A DNA stretch of 33,520 nt, taken from Marinoscillum sp. (lineage in GTDB: Bacteria; Bacteroidota; Bacteroidia; Cytophagales; Cyclobacteriaceae). The notes under the pieces are model-generated. The model did not search any database. It worked only from the letters and a program-made list of their open reading frames with translations, and was not told the origin of the DNA. This document shows, one piece after another, positions 23,652 through 33,520 of this stretch. The translations under genes and the position numbers were made by a program. The DNA lies in NCBI GenBank assembly GCA_024305105.1, contig JAMWZA010000048.1, positions 1 to 33,520 on the forward strand, written 5' to 3'. The first letter of the stretch is position 1, and each line of letters begins with the position of its first letter.

Positions 23652-26600
23652 TCAACCCACCTGTGATGGATTTTTACCAAAATATTTCTTAAAACTGGTA
23701 GCAAAGTAATTAGGGTCTGAAAACCCGGTTTTATAAGAGGCTTCACTGACGGTGAGATTGTGATCAGCCAGCAGTTTGTAAGCAGTGTTAAGTCTGTAAG
23801 TCCTCAGAAAGGCCATTGGAGTGATTCCGGTCAGTCCTTTCACCTTTCTGATCAGGCTTGATTTACTGCAGTTCATGGTATCCGCCAGTGTTTCTATAGA
23901 CAGCTCAGGGTTAGTGATATTGGCCTTGATGTAGTCCTTTAATTTGTTCATAAATTCCAGATCATGCTTGCTAAGGCTGTCTTCGGGCTCACTTATTTTT
24001 TGCAGTCCCTGAAATTTCTCCCTGAGTTTTTGTCTGTTTTCCAGTACAGATACTACTGAGGCTTGCAAAAATTCTGTCTTGAAAGGCTTTGTGATATAGC
24101 TATCAGCTCCATAGCTCATTCCTTTTATTTGTTTGTCTAAAGAGCTATTGGCAGTTAATAGTATGACTGGGATATGTGAGGTGTCAATACTGGATTTAAT
24201 TCTCTTGCAAAATTCATAGCCGTCCATTTTAGGCATCATCACATCACTGATGATCAGATCCGGGGTCTTTTTCTGTGCCAGGTTCAACCCTTCTTCTCCG
24301 TCAAAGCAGTGAATGATCTTGTAATCTTGTTCAAATAATTGGACAAGGAACAGGTTCAGCTCGGGGTTGTCTTCACAGATCAGCAAGGTAGGGATATTGT
24401 ACCTCGTGGTTGTAGGGGATTGGATGGGTTCACGACTGGTAAGCGTTGGAGTCAAATACCTGTAATTGCCTTTAGGTTTAGAATTGAATTCTTCTTTGCT
24501 AAAGGACTCCTTTATGAAAGGTACACTGACGTGAAATGTGGAGCCAACTTCTGGTTGCGAGGTTACTTCTATGAATCCTCTGTGGCTATTCACCAGCCCT
24601 TTGACAATGGCCATGCCGAGACCAGTTCCAAACTCCTTGTTTTCCACTTCATGTCCTGTCTGATAGTACCTGTCAAAAAGTAAGTTCACTTCATGAGATG
24701 TCATCCCTTTCCCAGTGTCACGGATTATAAAGTTCAGAAGTGAATCATTGTGAATACTGCAGCCAATATGAATCTTGCCTCCCTTTTGGGTGAATTTCAA
24801 CGCATTCGAAAGGATGTTCCATAAAATTCGTTTTACTTTTTCAGTATCTATGTATACAGGCCGGTCACATTGATTATCAAGTGATAAGACAATCCCCTGA
24901 TGTACACATGCACTGTTGAAGGGCTCATAGAGGTCTTCTAAAAATCGCTCAATATCGGTTTCCGATATTTCCAGGCTGAGCGTATCTGGATTGTTGATTT
25001 TTCGAAAATCCAGCAGATCAATAATGAGATGGTGCAGTCTGTCGGAGTTTCGCTTAATCAACCCAAGATTGGATTGACCTCTTTCACCTATAGTACTATC
25101 CTGCAGCAAGTCTTCCAGGGGTGCAGAGATCAGTGTAAGTGGCGTTTTGAAATCATGGGTGATATTGGTAAAAAACTGGAGTTTTTTCTCATTGAGATCT
25201 CTGGTAGTTTGGAGCTTGTATTCCGAAAATTCCAACTCCTTTAGCATGTGCGTACGGTAAAGCATTAATCTATAGATCAGGTATCCTGATACCATGCCTC
25301 CGCACAGGTAAATGAGGTATGCCCACCAGGACATGTACCAGGGCGGTGCTATGATGATGCTTAGCTTAGTGGCCTGATCATTTTGTGTGCCGTACTTATT
25401 AGATGAGCTCACCTGAAACTGATATTTGCCGGGGGAAAGGTTGGTATAGGTGGTTTGGGTGTTTTCATCCAGATCGATCCAGTTTTCCTCAAGCCCCAGC
25501 ATTCTGTATTTGAATTTATTGAATTTAGGCAGGGAGTAATCATTATTGAAGAAATGAACTGTGAAAGAATTCCGGTAAAATGGAAGCTCAAGCCTGGAGC
25601 TGGTTTCAACCGGTTCTGTCAGTAGTTCTTCTTCCAGGGTTTTAATGCTTTGATTTTGGAAAGTGATGTCTGAAATGATCGTTTTAGGAGGCGGCGAACC
25701 TTGCGGGTTTGTGTTGGTATTTGCAAGAACAAAGCCCCTCACGGTACCAAAGAGTAAGTGACCATTGTGCAATACTGAGGAGGTGAAAGGAGTAAACTCT
25801 CTGGAAGGAAGCCCGTGCCTGTGATCATAAGGAGTTATTTGTCCCTGAGTATTGATTTTGGAAAGACCTGAAATGCTACTTACCCAGAGGTTACCTAAGT
25901 GGTCTTTTTCCACTCTTAAGAGAAAATTGGAGGAAAGTCCTATTTCCATGTCTAACCGCTCCAGCGTTTCTCCCTTAGGGGAGGTGAGAATCAAGCCCTC
26001 ACCTCTCGTAGCCAGCCAGAAAGTACCATCTTCGTTTTGACAGAAATCATTGATGGGTAAAGGCGGTGTGAGTACTGGTTCGAGGGTTGCCTCCACGGTG
26101 TTTATGCGGTAAAGGGCTTTGCCAAAGACGTAGACATATAGATTGTCATTGAATTTTCTGACTGCTTGTGATTGAAACTTGATCACTTTGCTGTCATTCT
26201 CTACCAATGATATAGGGTTGGCCTTGGCCGTACTTGGATCGAATATGACCATTCCCTTATACATGGAGTTGACCAACACCTTGCCACCAGGCAGATTGAA
26301 TAGAAAACTGATATTTTGTTCCTGTCCTTCATTACCAAACGGATAGTAGGTATCAATATGCTGCAAGTCTGGTGTGAAATGGCCTAACCCGCCATCGTAA
26401 GTTCCCACCAGTACATTGTGGTTGTTGGTTTCCAGGATGGATAAGACCTTGGTGCCACCCAGAAGCTGTTTACACTTTTCAAAACCCAGTTCGGTGCTTA
26501 CGCCAGTGGATCGGTCTATTCTGACAAACCCACCGGGAGAACCCAGAAGCAAGTTGTGATCATGGTCTTCGTATGAGGCAGTAGCACTTTCATGGAGGTT

Positions 26601-27578
26601 CACCACACTTGTCTTATGAAGGTCCTGTAGTTTTTGAAACTGAAGTTGATTTGAAGATAAAACGCTGACTCCTGCGTCGTAGGTGCCTATCCAAATGCTC
26701 GTAGCATCCATGGCCAGGATACTTTGTATGTTGTTGCTACCTATCAGGTTTTCGGCACCCTGCTTATGGGTGATATGAGCCACTACCTGCTCCATTTGAT
26801 CAAGCACGAACACACCATTGCCGTCAGTACCAGCCCACAGTTGGTCTTTGTGCAGTGCTATATCCTTGATAGGATGACTGTTTCTGAGCGGTACTTGTAT
26901 TAAACTATCCTTTTCAAGGTAGTATATCTGGCCATCTGATGTGCCTACCCATACCTGATCATCGATAGCTCTAAGGCATGTTATCACTTTGGTAGTTAGC
27001 AGTTGTCTTTTAACAGATAGCTGCCCGTTGTGAACCTCCCCTTGAATCAATCCGCTGTTCTTTCCCTGGCCCAGGTATATGTGGTTATCCTGATAGACTA
27101 TCTGTCGGAGGTAAGATTCTCCACCCAGTTCAATACCTGAGACTTCATCGTTTTTCAGAGTGTACATCTTCTGTGGAGTGATGAAGTAAATCCTGTCTTG
27201 AGATGAGGATAAGTGTCTGATATCTCCCAATGATATCTTCTGAAAGCGGTCGTGTATTCTGTCAAGCAGAAACATGCCCTGATGTGTACCTACCCAAACG
27301 TCATTTTGACCAGACAGGAAAATGGAAGTTATCTCAATCCCGTTGAGGGCAGAGTAGGTTTTGAACCTGTAGCCGTTGTACTGTGCTATCCCATTTTGGG
27401 TACCGATCCAGATATAGCCGGTAGAATCCTTCACAATGCTTTTGATTTTGTTCTGGGGTAGCCCATCTCTGTCTGTGATATTAACCGAGTGATAATTGGC
27501 CTGAGAAAATACGGTTATTTGCCACAAAAGAGAGAGGAAAAAGAAGCCAATTCGGTACATAGCTCTATTAAAAATCAT
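23652..27578 (-). CDS. SusR-like hybrid two-component system regulator (HTCS)
   Basis: About 1308 residues, combining sensor, kinase and transcription factor in one protein. Order: signal peptide (MYRIGFFFLSLLWQITVFS), a periplasmic beta-propeller of Reg_prop-type repeats (GYIWIGTQNGIAQYNGYRF, DVWVGTHQGMF, SIWIGTYDAGVSVL), a Y_Y_Y domain (about 660-740), one membrane helix (about 749-772), HisKA with His808 in NITHDFKTPLTLIS, HATPase_c (NILSNALKFT, GTGLGMAIV), a receiver with Asp1112 in ISDVMMPKMDG, and an AraC-type HTH (about 1215-1308, FSDPNYFATSFKKYFGKNPS). Starts at ATG 27578 or 27560 are both possible; a TTG lies at 27587. It is divergent from susC and most likely activates that locus on binding an oligosaccharide. 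Confidence 0.95.
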   Translation of the reverse strand: MIFNRAMYRIGFFFLSLLWQITVFSQANYHSVNITDRDGLPQNKIKSIVKDSTGYIWIGTQNGIAQYNGYRFKTYSALNGIEITSIFLSGQNDVWVGTHQGMFLLDRIHDRFQKISLGDIRHLSSSQDRIYFITPQKMYTLKNDEVSGIELGGESYLRQIVYQDNHIYLGQGKNSGLIQGEVHNGQLSVKRQLLTTKVITCLRAIDDQVWVGTSDGQIYYLEKDSLIQVPLRNSHPIKDIALHKDQLWAGTDGNGVFVLDQMEQVVAHITHKQGAENLIGSNNIQSILAMDATSIWIGTYDAGVSVLSSNQLQFQKLQDLHKTSVVNLHESATASYEDHDHNLLLGSPGGFVRIDRSTGVSTELGFEKCKQLLGGTKVLSILETNNHNVLVGTYDGGLGHFTPDLQHIDTYYPFGNEGQEQNISFLFNLPGGKVLVNSMYKGMVIFDPSTAKANPISLVENDSKVIKFQSQAVRKFNDNLYVYVFGKALYRINTVEATLEPVLTPPLPINDFCQNEDGTFWLATRGEGLILTSPKGETLERLDMEIGLSSNFLLRVEKDHLGNLWVSSISGLSKINTQGQITPYDHRHGLPSREFTPFTSSVLHNGHLLFGTVRGFVLANTNTNPQGSPPPKTIISDITFQNQSIKTLEEELLTEPVETSSRLELPFYRNSFTVHFFNNDYSLPKFNKFKYRMLGLEENWIDLDENTQTTYTNLSPGKYQFQVSSSNKYGTQNDQATKLSIIIAPPWYMSWWAYLIYLCGGMVSGYLIYRLMLYRTHMLKELEFSEYKLQTTRDLNEKKLQFFTNITHDFKTPLTLISAPLEDLLQDSTIGERGQSNLGLIKRNSDRLHHLIIDLLDFRKINNPDTLSLEISETDIERFLEDLYEPFNSACVHQGIVLSLDNQCDRPVYIDTEKVKRILWNILSNALKFTQKGGKIHIGCSIHNDSLLNFIIRDTGKGMTSHEVNLLFDRYYQTGHEVENKEFGTGLGMAIVKGLVNSHRGFIEVTSQPEVGSTFHVSVPFIKESFSKEEFNSKPKGNYRYLTPTLTSREPIQSPTTTRYNIPTLLICEDNPELNLFLVQLFEQDYKIIHCFDGEEGLNLAQKKTPDLIISDVMMPKMDGYEFCKRIKSSIDTSHIPVILLTANSSLDKQIKGMSYGADSYITKPFKTEFLQASVVSVLENRQKLREKFQGLQKISEPEDSLSKHDLEFMNKLKDYIKANITNPELSIETLADTMNCSKSSLIRKVKGLTGITPMAFLRTYRLNTAYKLLADHNLTVSEASYKTGFSDPNYFATSFKKYFGKNPSQVG

Positions 27579-27777
27579 ACCGATCAATATAGGCTAAATT
27601 GCCTGAATAATCAGGTGATTGGTTATTTGAAGTGGTTTTGATATATCAGATTGCAATTATTTCCAAGATATTTGCTCCTTTTTTAAAGACGGATCAGACA
27701 ACTCCTTATTTGCTTTGTGAATGATGAATTTATTGGTGTGCTACATGCCTTTTTAAATCAACCTAAAAGTGAGAATT

Positions 27778-30700
27778 ATGAAAATAACAAAACGATGTTG
27801 GATGGGCCTGGCTCTACTTTGCCTCTTGACCATAGAGGTGCTAGCCCAAGACATAAAAGTAATGGGGAAGGTTAGCTCTGCTGATGATGGAGATCCATTA
27901 GTAGGGGTGACTATTCAGGAAAAAAATACTATGAATGGTACCATCACTGATGTAGATGGTGACTACTCCATGACGGTAAATTCTGAGAATGCCGTTCTGG
28001 TTTTTAGTTATATCGGTTTTCATAAAAAAGAAGTGTCACTGAATGGCCGTTCCCAGATCAATACCTCATTGCAGTTGGATATGTCCGAGCTGGAAGAGGT
28101 AGTGGTAGTGGGGTATGGTACCCAGGATAAGAAAGATGTAACTGGTGCCATCTCTTCTATCAAGGCCCAGGATATTCAAAATCTCCCAATTCGCAGTGTA
28201 GATCAGGCCTTGCAGGGCAGATCAGCAGGTGTATTTTTTGTGCAAAGCTCTGGAATGCCAGGAGCGGGAGCATCGGTGCGTATAAGAGGGGGAAATTCGA
28301 TCAATGGGAGCAATGAGCCACTTTATGTGGTGGATGGAGTGCCTATTTCTTCGGGACAGGGAGATGCGAACTCGCTTAACCCACTGAATACCATCAACCC
28401 AAATGACATTGAGTCAATTGAAGTACTGAAGGATGCTTCTGCAACATCCATCTATGGATCGCGTGGAGGAAATGGTGTGGTTTTGATTACTACCAAGAGA
28501 GGAAATAGCGGTGAAGGAAGGGTAAGTTTCAATGCCTACAGAGGATTCCAGAAGGAAACCAATCGTTATGACTTGCTCAACGCTCAGCAGTTTGAAGCCC
28601 TCGCCAACGAGGCAAGTCTGGCAGATGGTGGGCCACTGCTTTACGACCCTAGTCTGAATCCTGTTTCTACAGACTGGCAGGATGCCATGTTCAGAGACCT
28701 GGCTCCAATGAGTAACTATAATGTATCGGCAACCGGAGGGGTCAATGGTACCAATTACCTTATTTCTTTTGATTACTTCAATCAGCAGGGAGTCATCAAG
28801 ACTTCTGACCTTGAGCGATACTCATTCCGCCTTAATTTGGACAAAGAAGTCAAGAACGGGCTGAAAGTAGGCAACAGCCTTACCGGGAGCTATGTGAAAA
28901 CCAATAGGGCCAATAGTGGATCTATCTTTTCCATGCTCACTACTGCGCCAAACTTGCCCATTAAGCAGCCGGATGGAAGTTACACCCAGTACAACAATCA
29001 GGGAATAGGTTTTAACAATCCCATCGCCCTGTTGGACGGATATCAAAACCTCAACAAGACATTTCGGACCATTGGCAACGCCTATGCTTCATGGGAGATC
29101 ATTGATGGTCTGACGGCTCGTACATCATGGGGGTTGGATGCCAGTTTCAATAAGAATGACACCTATCTGCCTCAGAGCGTGTTTTCAGGTGGTCAGGTAG
29201 GGGGTAATGCTTCAGTCTTTTCCGCTCATACCTACACCTGGTTAAATGAAAATACCATCAACTACAAGAAGTCATTTGGTCAGCACAGCCTGGATTTGCT
29301 TGGTGGATTTACCCAACAATCATCCAGGTATGAATCTCTGGGAGCTTCAGCTCAGGGCTTTCTCAATGATGTGACAGGCACTTATGACCTTGGCCTGGGC
29401 AATCCTGATGCAGCACAGCTTCCCAGCTCAGCGGTAGCCAACTGGGTGATCCATTCCTACATTGCCAGAATCAATTATGGATTCAAAGACCGCTATCTAC
29501 TTACCCTTACAGGGAGAGCAGACGGTTCGTCCAGGTTTGGAGCCAACAATAGATTTGGATACTTCCCATCAGCAGCGATAGCCTGGAGAGCCATAGAGGA
29601 GGACTTTCTGCAGGATCTCAATGTTTTCTCTGACCTCAAAGTCAGAGCAAGCTACGGCATCACAGGAAATCAGGATGGTATTGGCAACTATCCTTCTCTC
29701 GATCTTTGGGATGGAACCAAGTACGTGTTTGGTGATCGGATCGTAACAGGGATCACACCTTCGCAGGTGGGCAATAGAAACCTGAAATGGGAGCGAACTA
29801 CCCAGGCGGATGTTGGTCTGGAAATGGGATTCTTTAAGAACAGACTCACATTTGTTGCAGATGCCTATTATAAAGAAACCAATGATTTATTACTCAGGGT
29901 AACTATCCCCACCACTTCTGGTTTCAGCTCCGGGATGAAAAACATCGGTGCAGTAGAAAATAAAGGAGTAGAGCTATCGGCCAACGGGGTGATATTCGAT
30001 AGAGGGTTTAAGTGGTCGTCAGGCTTCAATATTACCTTCAATAAAAATAAGATTACCAGTTTGGGCGGGGAAGATGAAATCATCCCGGCCTCATCTCCTA
30101 CAGTATTGAGAACCAATCAGAGTCTGGGTACATTCTACGGTTATGTTTCAGACGGTTTATTTCAAAGTACTGAAGAGGTTGCTGCCTCAGCACAGCCATC
30201 AGCCAAGCCTGGTGATGTGAAGTTCATAGACTTTGATGAAGACGGTATAATTAATGAAAGTGATAGAAGGATCATTGGAAATGCTCAGCCGCAGCTTTTT
30301 GGCGGGTTTAACAACACTTTCTCCTACAAAGGATTTGACCTTTCGGTATTGCTGCAATACGTGTATGGAAATGATCTCTATAACCTGAATATCCTGACAT
30401 TGGAAAACCTTACGGGTAACCAAAACCAAAGAGCCGCCGTGCTGGACAGGTGGACTCCGGAAATTACAGATACCGACGTGCCCAGAGCAACGGCCACAAA
30501 GCCAACCAATGTGCCTTACGACAGGTATGTGGAGGATGGGTCCTACCTCAGGGTGAAAAATGTGCAGTTGGCCTATACCATACCATCTGATGCGCTTGGC
30601 AAGATAGGGGTGGAGGTGCTCCGAGTGTATGTCAATGCGCAAAACCTATTCACCTTCACTGACTATACCGGGTTAGACCCTGAAGTGAGCCGGTACGGGT

Positions 30701-30783
30701 CTGACAATATCAGTCAGGGGTTTGACTCAGGAGCATACCCGAACACTAAAGTGTTTACAGCAGGTTTCAATCTATCATTTTAA
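27778..30783 (+). CDS. SusC-like TonB-dependent transporter
   Basis: A 1001-residue outer-membrane transporter for oligosaccharides. A signal peptide ending in VLAQ is followed by the carboxypeptidase-regulatory-like domain (VMGKVSSADDGDPLVGVTIQ), the SusC signature EEVVVVGYGTQDKKDVTGAI, the plug (VRIRGGNSINGSNEPLYVVD) and a large barrel ending in FTAGFNLSF. I chose ATG 27778 over the in-frame GTG 27769. The susD-like gene starts 12 bp downstream. The intergenic gap to the divergent regulator is about 200 bp and must hold both promoters. The glycan substrate cannot be told from sequence. Confidence 0.95.
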   Translation: MKITKRCWMGLALLCLLTIEVLAQDIKVMGKVSSADDGDPLVGVTIQEKNTMNGTITDVDGDYSMTVNSENAVLVFSYIGFHKKEVSLNGRSQINTSLQLDMSELEEVVVVGYGTQDKKDVTGAISSIKAQDIQNLPIRSVDQALQGRSAGVFFVQSSGMPGAGASVRIRGGNSINGSNEPLYVVDGVPISSGQGDANSLNPLNTINPNDIESIEVLKDASATSIYGSRGGNGVVLITTKRGNSGEGRVSFNAYRGFQKETNRYDLLNAQQFEALANEASLADGGPLLYDPSLNPVSTDWQDAMFRDLAPMSNYNVSATGGVNGTNYLISFDYFNQQGVIKTSDLERYSFRLNLDKEVKNGLKVGNSLTGSYVKTNRANSGSIFSMLTTAPNLPIKQPDGSYTQYNNQGIGFNNPIALLDGYQNLNKTFRTIGNAYASWEIIDGLTARTSWGLDASFNKNDTYLPQSVFSGGQVGGNASVFSAHTYTWLNENTINYKKSFGQHSLDLLGGFTQQSSRYESLGASAQGFLNDVTGTYDLGLGNPDAAQLPSSAVANWVIHSYIARINYGFKDRYLLTLTGRADGSSRFGANNRFGYFPSAAIAWRAIEEDFLQDLNVFSDLKVRASYGITGNQDGIGNYPSLDLWDGTKYVFGDRIVTGITPSQVGNRNLKWERTTQADVGLEMGFFKNRLTFVADAYYKETNDLLLRVTIPTTSGFSSGMKNIGAVENKGVELSANGVIFDRGFKWSSGFNITFNKNKITSLGGEDEIIPASSPTVLRTNQSLGTFYGYVSDGLFQSTEEVAASAQPSAKPGDVKFIDFDEDGIINESDRRIIGNAQPQLFGGFNNTFSYKGFDLSVLLQYVYGNDLYNLNILTLENLTGNQNQRAAVLDRWTPEITDTDVPRATATKPTNVPYDRYVEDGSYLRVKNVQLAYTIPSDALGKIGVEVLRVYVNAQNLFTFTDYTGLDPEVSRYGSDNISQGFDSGAYPNTKVFTAGFNLSF

Positions 30784-30795
30784 CAGAGCAAGACG

Positions 30796-32256
30796 ATGAA
30801 AAAATTATTTTATACGATTCTTACGGCAATCACTCTGGGCGCATGTTCTGACCTGGACGTAAAGCCAGACGGCATCAATACGGCAGAAAATCTTTTTGAA
30901 ACCGAGCAGGACGCAGAAGCGGCAGTGAATGCGATGTATGCTTCCATGCAAACACATGATGTATACAATCAATTCATGGAAGTGGTACAGTCACAGGGTA
31001 CAGATGACGCAGAGTGGGGGTACGGACGTAACACCAGCAATATCAATAAGCTCCAAATGGATAAATTCCAGTTTGATGCATCTTCTGATCTCATTTACCG
31101 CTTTTGGGAAAATCATTATAAGAACATCAACAGAACCAATATTGTACTGGATCGGGTAGCCGACATGACCATTGACGAGGAGGTCAAGGGCAGATTTCTG
31201 GGTGAGGCGCATTTCTTGAGAGCCATGATGTATTTCAATATGGTTAGACTGTTTGGTGAGGTGCCTTTGGTTACTGCACCCACTACTACGCTGGAAGGAT
31301 TGCAGGTGAAAAGGGCATCCGTAGACTCGGTTTACCAACTCATCATTAGTGATTTGCAGGCTGGTGAGAGTAGTCTCCCTACCCAGTACAGCCCTAATGA
31401 CTATGGTAGACCTACAAAAGGCGCTGCTACAGCCCTCCTTGCTAAGGTATACCTGACCAACAGGGAATATGATAAAGCCAAAGAGTCTGCGCAGGATGTG
31501 ATGGTAATGGGGCAATATGCACTATGGTCATCTTACGAGCAGGTATTTGATATCGCCAATGAAAACACTGGAGAGTCCATCTTTGAAATACAATTTGTAA
31601 GTACCGGTGGTACGGATGGCTCGGTGAGTTCTTCTTATCAGGGTTTCTTCAAGCCTCCGGCTTCAGTGAAGTCACCCGAAGAGGGTGAATTTTCAGGGTA
31701 TGGAGATAATCCTGTCACGGAGAATCATTATCAAATCTATTCTTCGGGAGACCAGCGCAGAGATGTGAATGTGCTATACGTGCCCGGCGCGCCGGCTTCA
31801 GTACAGTTTCCATACTATGTAAACAAATATCAGGATCCTCAGGCCACCAATGTGGGCGATGGAGGCAATAACTATTACATCCTCCGGTATGCTGATGTAC
31901 TGATGATGTATGCGGAAGCTGAAAACGAACTCAACGGTCCTACGGTCCTTGCCTATGACGCCTTCAATCAGGTAAGGAGAAGGGGCTTTGGATACCCAAT
32001 AGAAGTAGCATCTCCTGTAGACCTTACTGCCGGCCTTTCCAAGGAGCAGTTTATGGACAGTTTAATGGTAGAGAGAAGACGTGAATTTGCCTTTGAAGGG
32101 CAGCGGCGGTTCGATCTGCTCAGATGGGGCCGATTACAGGAAGCTGTGAGCGCTCAGGATCCATCCATTTTGGTGCTGGACAAGCACATATTGTTTCCCA
32201 TTCCTGAGCAGGAAATCCTGGTGAATGACCTCCTGGATCAAAATGATGATTACTGA
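30796..32256 (+). CDS. SusD-like glycan-binding lipoprotein
   Basis: A 486-residue surface lipoprotein with a lipobox at TLGAC (about Cys17). SusD/RagB motifs are clear: the TPR-forming helices FLRAMMYFNMVRLFGEVPLV and GAATALLAKVYLTNREYDKA, and the C-terminal signature VERRREFAFEGQRRFDLLRW. Length is typical. It partners the preceding SusC-like transporter, acting as the lid that captures oligosaccharides. The next lipoprotein gene follows within about 10 bp, so all three are one operon. Confidence 0.95.
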   Translation: MKKLFYTILTAITLGACSDLDVKPDGINTAENLFETEQDAEAAVNAMYASMQTHDVYNQFMEVVQSQGTDDAEWGYGRNTSNINKLQMDKFQFDASSDLIYRFWENHYKNINRTNIVLDRVADMTIDEEVKGRFLGEAHFLRAMMYFNMVRLFGEVPLVTAPTTTLEGLQVKRASVDSVYQLIISDLQAGESSLPTQYSPNDYGRPTKGAATALLAKVYLTNREYDKAKESAQDVMVMGQYALWSSYEQVFDIANENTGESIFEIQFVSTGGTDGSVSSSYQGFFKPPASVKSPEEGEFSGYGDNPVTENHYQIYSSGDQRRDVNVLYVPGAPASVQFPYYVNKYQDPQATNVGDGGNNYYILRYADVLMMYAEAENELNGPTVLAYDAFNQVRRRGFGYPIEVASPVDLTAGLSKEQFMDSLMVERRREFAFEGQRRFDLLRWGRLQEAVSAQDPSILVLDKHILFPIPEQEILVNDLLDQNDDY

Positions 32257-32266
32257 TACCCAAAAA

Positions 32267-33493
32267 ATGAAAACCATGAAAAATATTCAATATATCATAG
32301 CCTGGATCTTTGCACTGTGCATACTCGGTGCATGTGAGTCTGAATCAATCGGAGAAATAGGCGATCCGGACTTTTATGTCTACGTTCCGTCTACGGCTCC
32401 TCAAAAGGCTTTTCCTAATAAGGCAATTAGCTTTCCAATAGAAGTATTTGCAGAATCGGGTCTGGAAAAAATAGAATTGAAAACCGACTTTCAGACGGTG
32501 AGTGGAACAGAAGTTACTTCTTTCGATTCGCCATCAAGTCACCTGTACCAGTTTAGTTATACACCTACCAATGCCGATCTGGGTAGCACACTGGAGTTTT
32601 CAGTAGTAGCTCATGATCAGCGCGGATATACCTATGATGTCGTCTATTCTGTAGAGATAGTGCTGGAGCCTGTCAATATGGAGTTCATCCTTCCGGAGGT
32701 GTTGCCAGATACCCTTGAGGTAGGTGATACGCTCGATTTTCAAGTACAGATTAAATCAGAAGATGAGCTGGCAAAGATAGAGACCATGTTGTACGACAGC
32801 CTGATTGAGGCCCTCACCGTAGCATCTTTTGAAAACCCTTTCGCTCACACTTATCATTTTCATTATGTGCTTTTGTCCGAAGATGGTGGAAAGGATGTTA
32901 CGTTTTCCTTTAAGGCAACAGATGATGAGCTCAAGTCCGATGAAGCCAGCTATACCTTGTATGTGATAGGGGAGCGGGTACCTTTACCGATTGACACACA
33001 CCTCGATGTGGTGTTGGGTATGCAAAGCAATTCTGACGTTGGGCCATTCATAGATCTCTCGGAAAATGTTATTTACAATGTGCCGGAGGCTAAGGCCAAT
33101 AGCGCAGCAGTTGATTTAGGAACTTTTAGAAGTGGATCCAGTGGTATCAACTTATTCGCACCTATCTATAGTAATGCTGCACAGTTCATTTACAATTCTA
33201 GCAACTGGGGAGACGATTGGTTGGGCGCCTGGACGGTAAGAAACACCGTGGAAATCAGAAGAGTGTCGCCTGATTTGATGTCAGCGGACGACTTCTATGC
33301 GATAGCAGATGATAAATTGATTCTGGAAGCTTTTGAAGCAAGCGAACCATCCGCGGAGAACATCACCAAAACAGAAGAAGGTGAAATCATTGCAATCAAA
33401 ACGGTGAATGAAGAGTACGTTTTGATTCTGGTGAAGACCATAGTGGCAAGCTCGTCTGGCTCTATCACCTTCGATTATAAAGTACAACAATAA
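32267..33493 (+). CDS. Surface lipoprotein at the SusE/SusF position
   Basis: A 408-residue lipoprotein with signal MKTMKNIQYIIAWIFALCIL and lipobox LGAC. The ATG at 32267 is preferred over 32225, which lies inside susD and would hide the signal sequence. Two Ig-like or cadherin-like modules of about 90 residues follow (FPNKAISFPIEVFAESGLEK ... YTYDVVYSVEI and LPDTLEVGDTLDFQVQIKSE ... ASYTLYVI), then a C-terminal beta domain. It is not clearly homologous to SusE or SusF, but its place after susC-susD suggests an accessory glycan-binding protein. Confidence 0.75.
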   Translation: MKTMKNIQYIIAWIFALCILGACESESIGEIGDPDFYVYVPSTAPQKAFPNKAISFPIEVFAESGLEKIELKTDFQTVSGTEVTSFDSPSSHLYQFSYTPTNADLGSTLEFSVVAHDQRGYTYDVVYSVEIVLEPVNMEFILPEVLPDTLEVGDTLDFQVQIKSEDELAKIETMLYDSLIEALTVASFENPFAHTYHFHYVLLSEDGGKDVTFSFKATDDELKSDEASYTLYVIGERVPLPIDTHLDVVLGMQSNSDVGPFIDLSENVIYNVPEAKANSAAVDLGTFRSGSSGINLFAPIYSNAAQFIYNSSNWGDDWLGAWTVRNTVEIRRVSPDLMSADDFYAIADDKLILEAFEASEPSAENITKTEEGEIIAIKTVNEEYVLILVKTIVASSSGSITFDYKVQQ

Positions 33494-33506
33494 GAGAAAC
33501 GGAGGG

Positions 33507-33520
33507 GAACCGAGAGGTTC
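33507..33520 (+). terminator. Short hairpin at window end
   Basis: GAACC-GAGA-GGTTC is a perfect 5-bp stem starting 13 bp after the lipoprotein stop codon. It is cut by the window edge, so a following T-run cannot be checked and the terminator call is tentative. Confidence 0.35.

Noticed and set aside
30199-30642. Antisense open frame of 147 codons within susC
   Set aside because: A shadow of the coding strand with no domain motif.
30991-31515. Antisense open frame of 174 codons within susD
   Set aside because: A shadow of the coding strand; low similarity to any protein pattern.

Overview
The window comes from a member of the Bacteroidota, most likely a free-living Cytophagales-type bacterium; I cannot name the genus. 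The evidence is a SusC/SusD pair, a SusR-like hybrid two-component regulator, a decayed PorP/SprF gene (a family tied to the type IX secretion system), LytTR and Rcp1-type response regulators, few Shine-Dalgarno sequences, and promoter-like TTG/TTTG plus TAnnTTTG motifs. No rRNA, tRNA, CRISPR array, integrase or intact insertion sequence is visible.

Region 1 (1-4650): a CsbD-like stress protein, a complete FabF ketosynthase and a di-haem MauG/cytochrome c peroxidase lipoprotein lie on the minus strand. They are followed by a REP-like palindrome with 14-bp tandem repeats and a small helical-repeat protein. A decayed C-terminal fragment of an OmpR-type response regulator faces that gene, and a protein made only of two PAS domains follows.

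Region 2 (4650-15980): a plus-strand signalling cluster. It holds a GAF/PAS-rich hybrid histidine kinase, a kinase-like protein without an obvious phospho-acceptor that ends in an HPt domain, a single-domain receiver overlapping it by 4 bp, a LytTR response regulator, two PAS histidine kinases (one with about eight membrane segments) and an Rcp1-type receiver overlapping the last kinase by 4 bp. The LytTR protein is the only recognisable DNA-binding output. A relic of a PorP/SprF gene with an in-frame stop lies between the two PAS kinases.

Region 3 (16290-23520): the most interesting part. Four copies of the perfect 15-bp palindrome TGCAA-N5-TTGCA precede three transcription units: (i) a MerC-like membrane protein, a small secreted CxxC protein, a His-rich lipoprotein, a COG0523 GTPase and a GliT-like FAD oxidoreductase, all with overlapping reading frames; (ii) a Fur-family regulator and a TonB-dependent receptor; (iii) a His/Asp-rich lipoprotein followed by a good intrinsic terminator. 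I read this as a self-regulated metal-limitation regulon, probably zinc (Zur), containing several uncharacterised parts.

Region 4 (23650-33520): a polysaccharide-utilisation-type locus. A SusR-like hybrid two-component system is divergent from susC-susD and a third surface lipoprotein. No carbohydrate-active enzyme is visible before the window ends, so the substrate is unknown.
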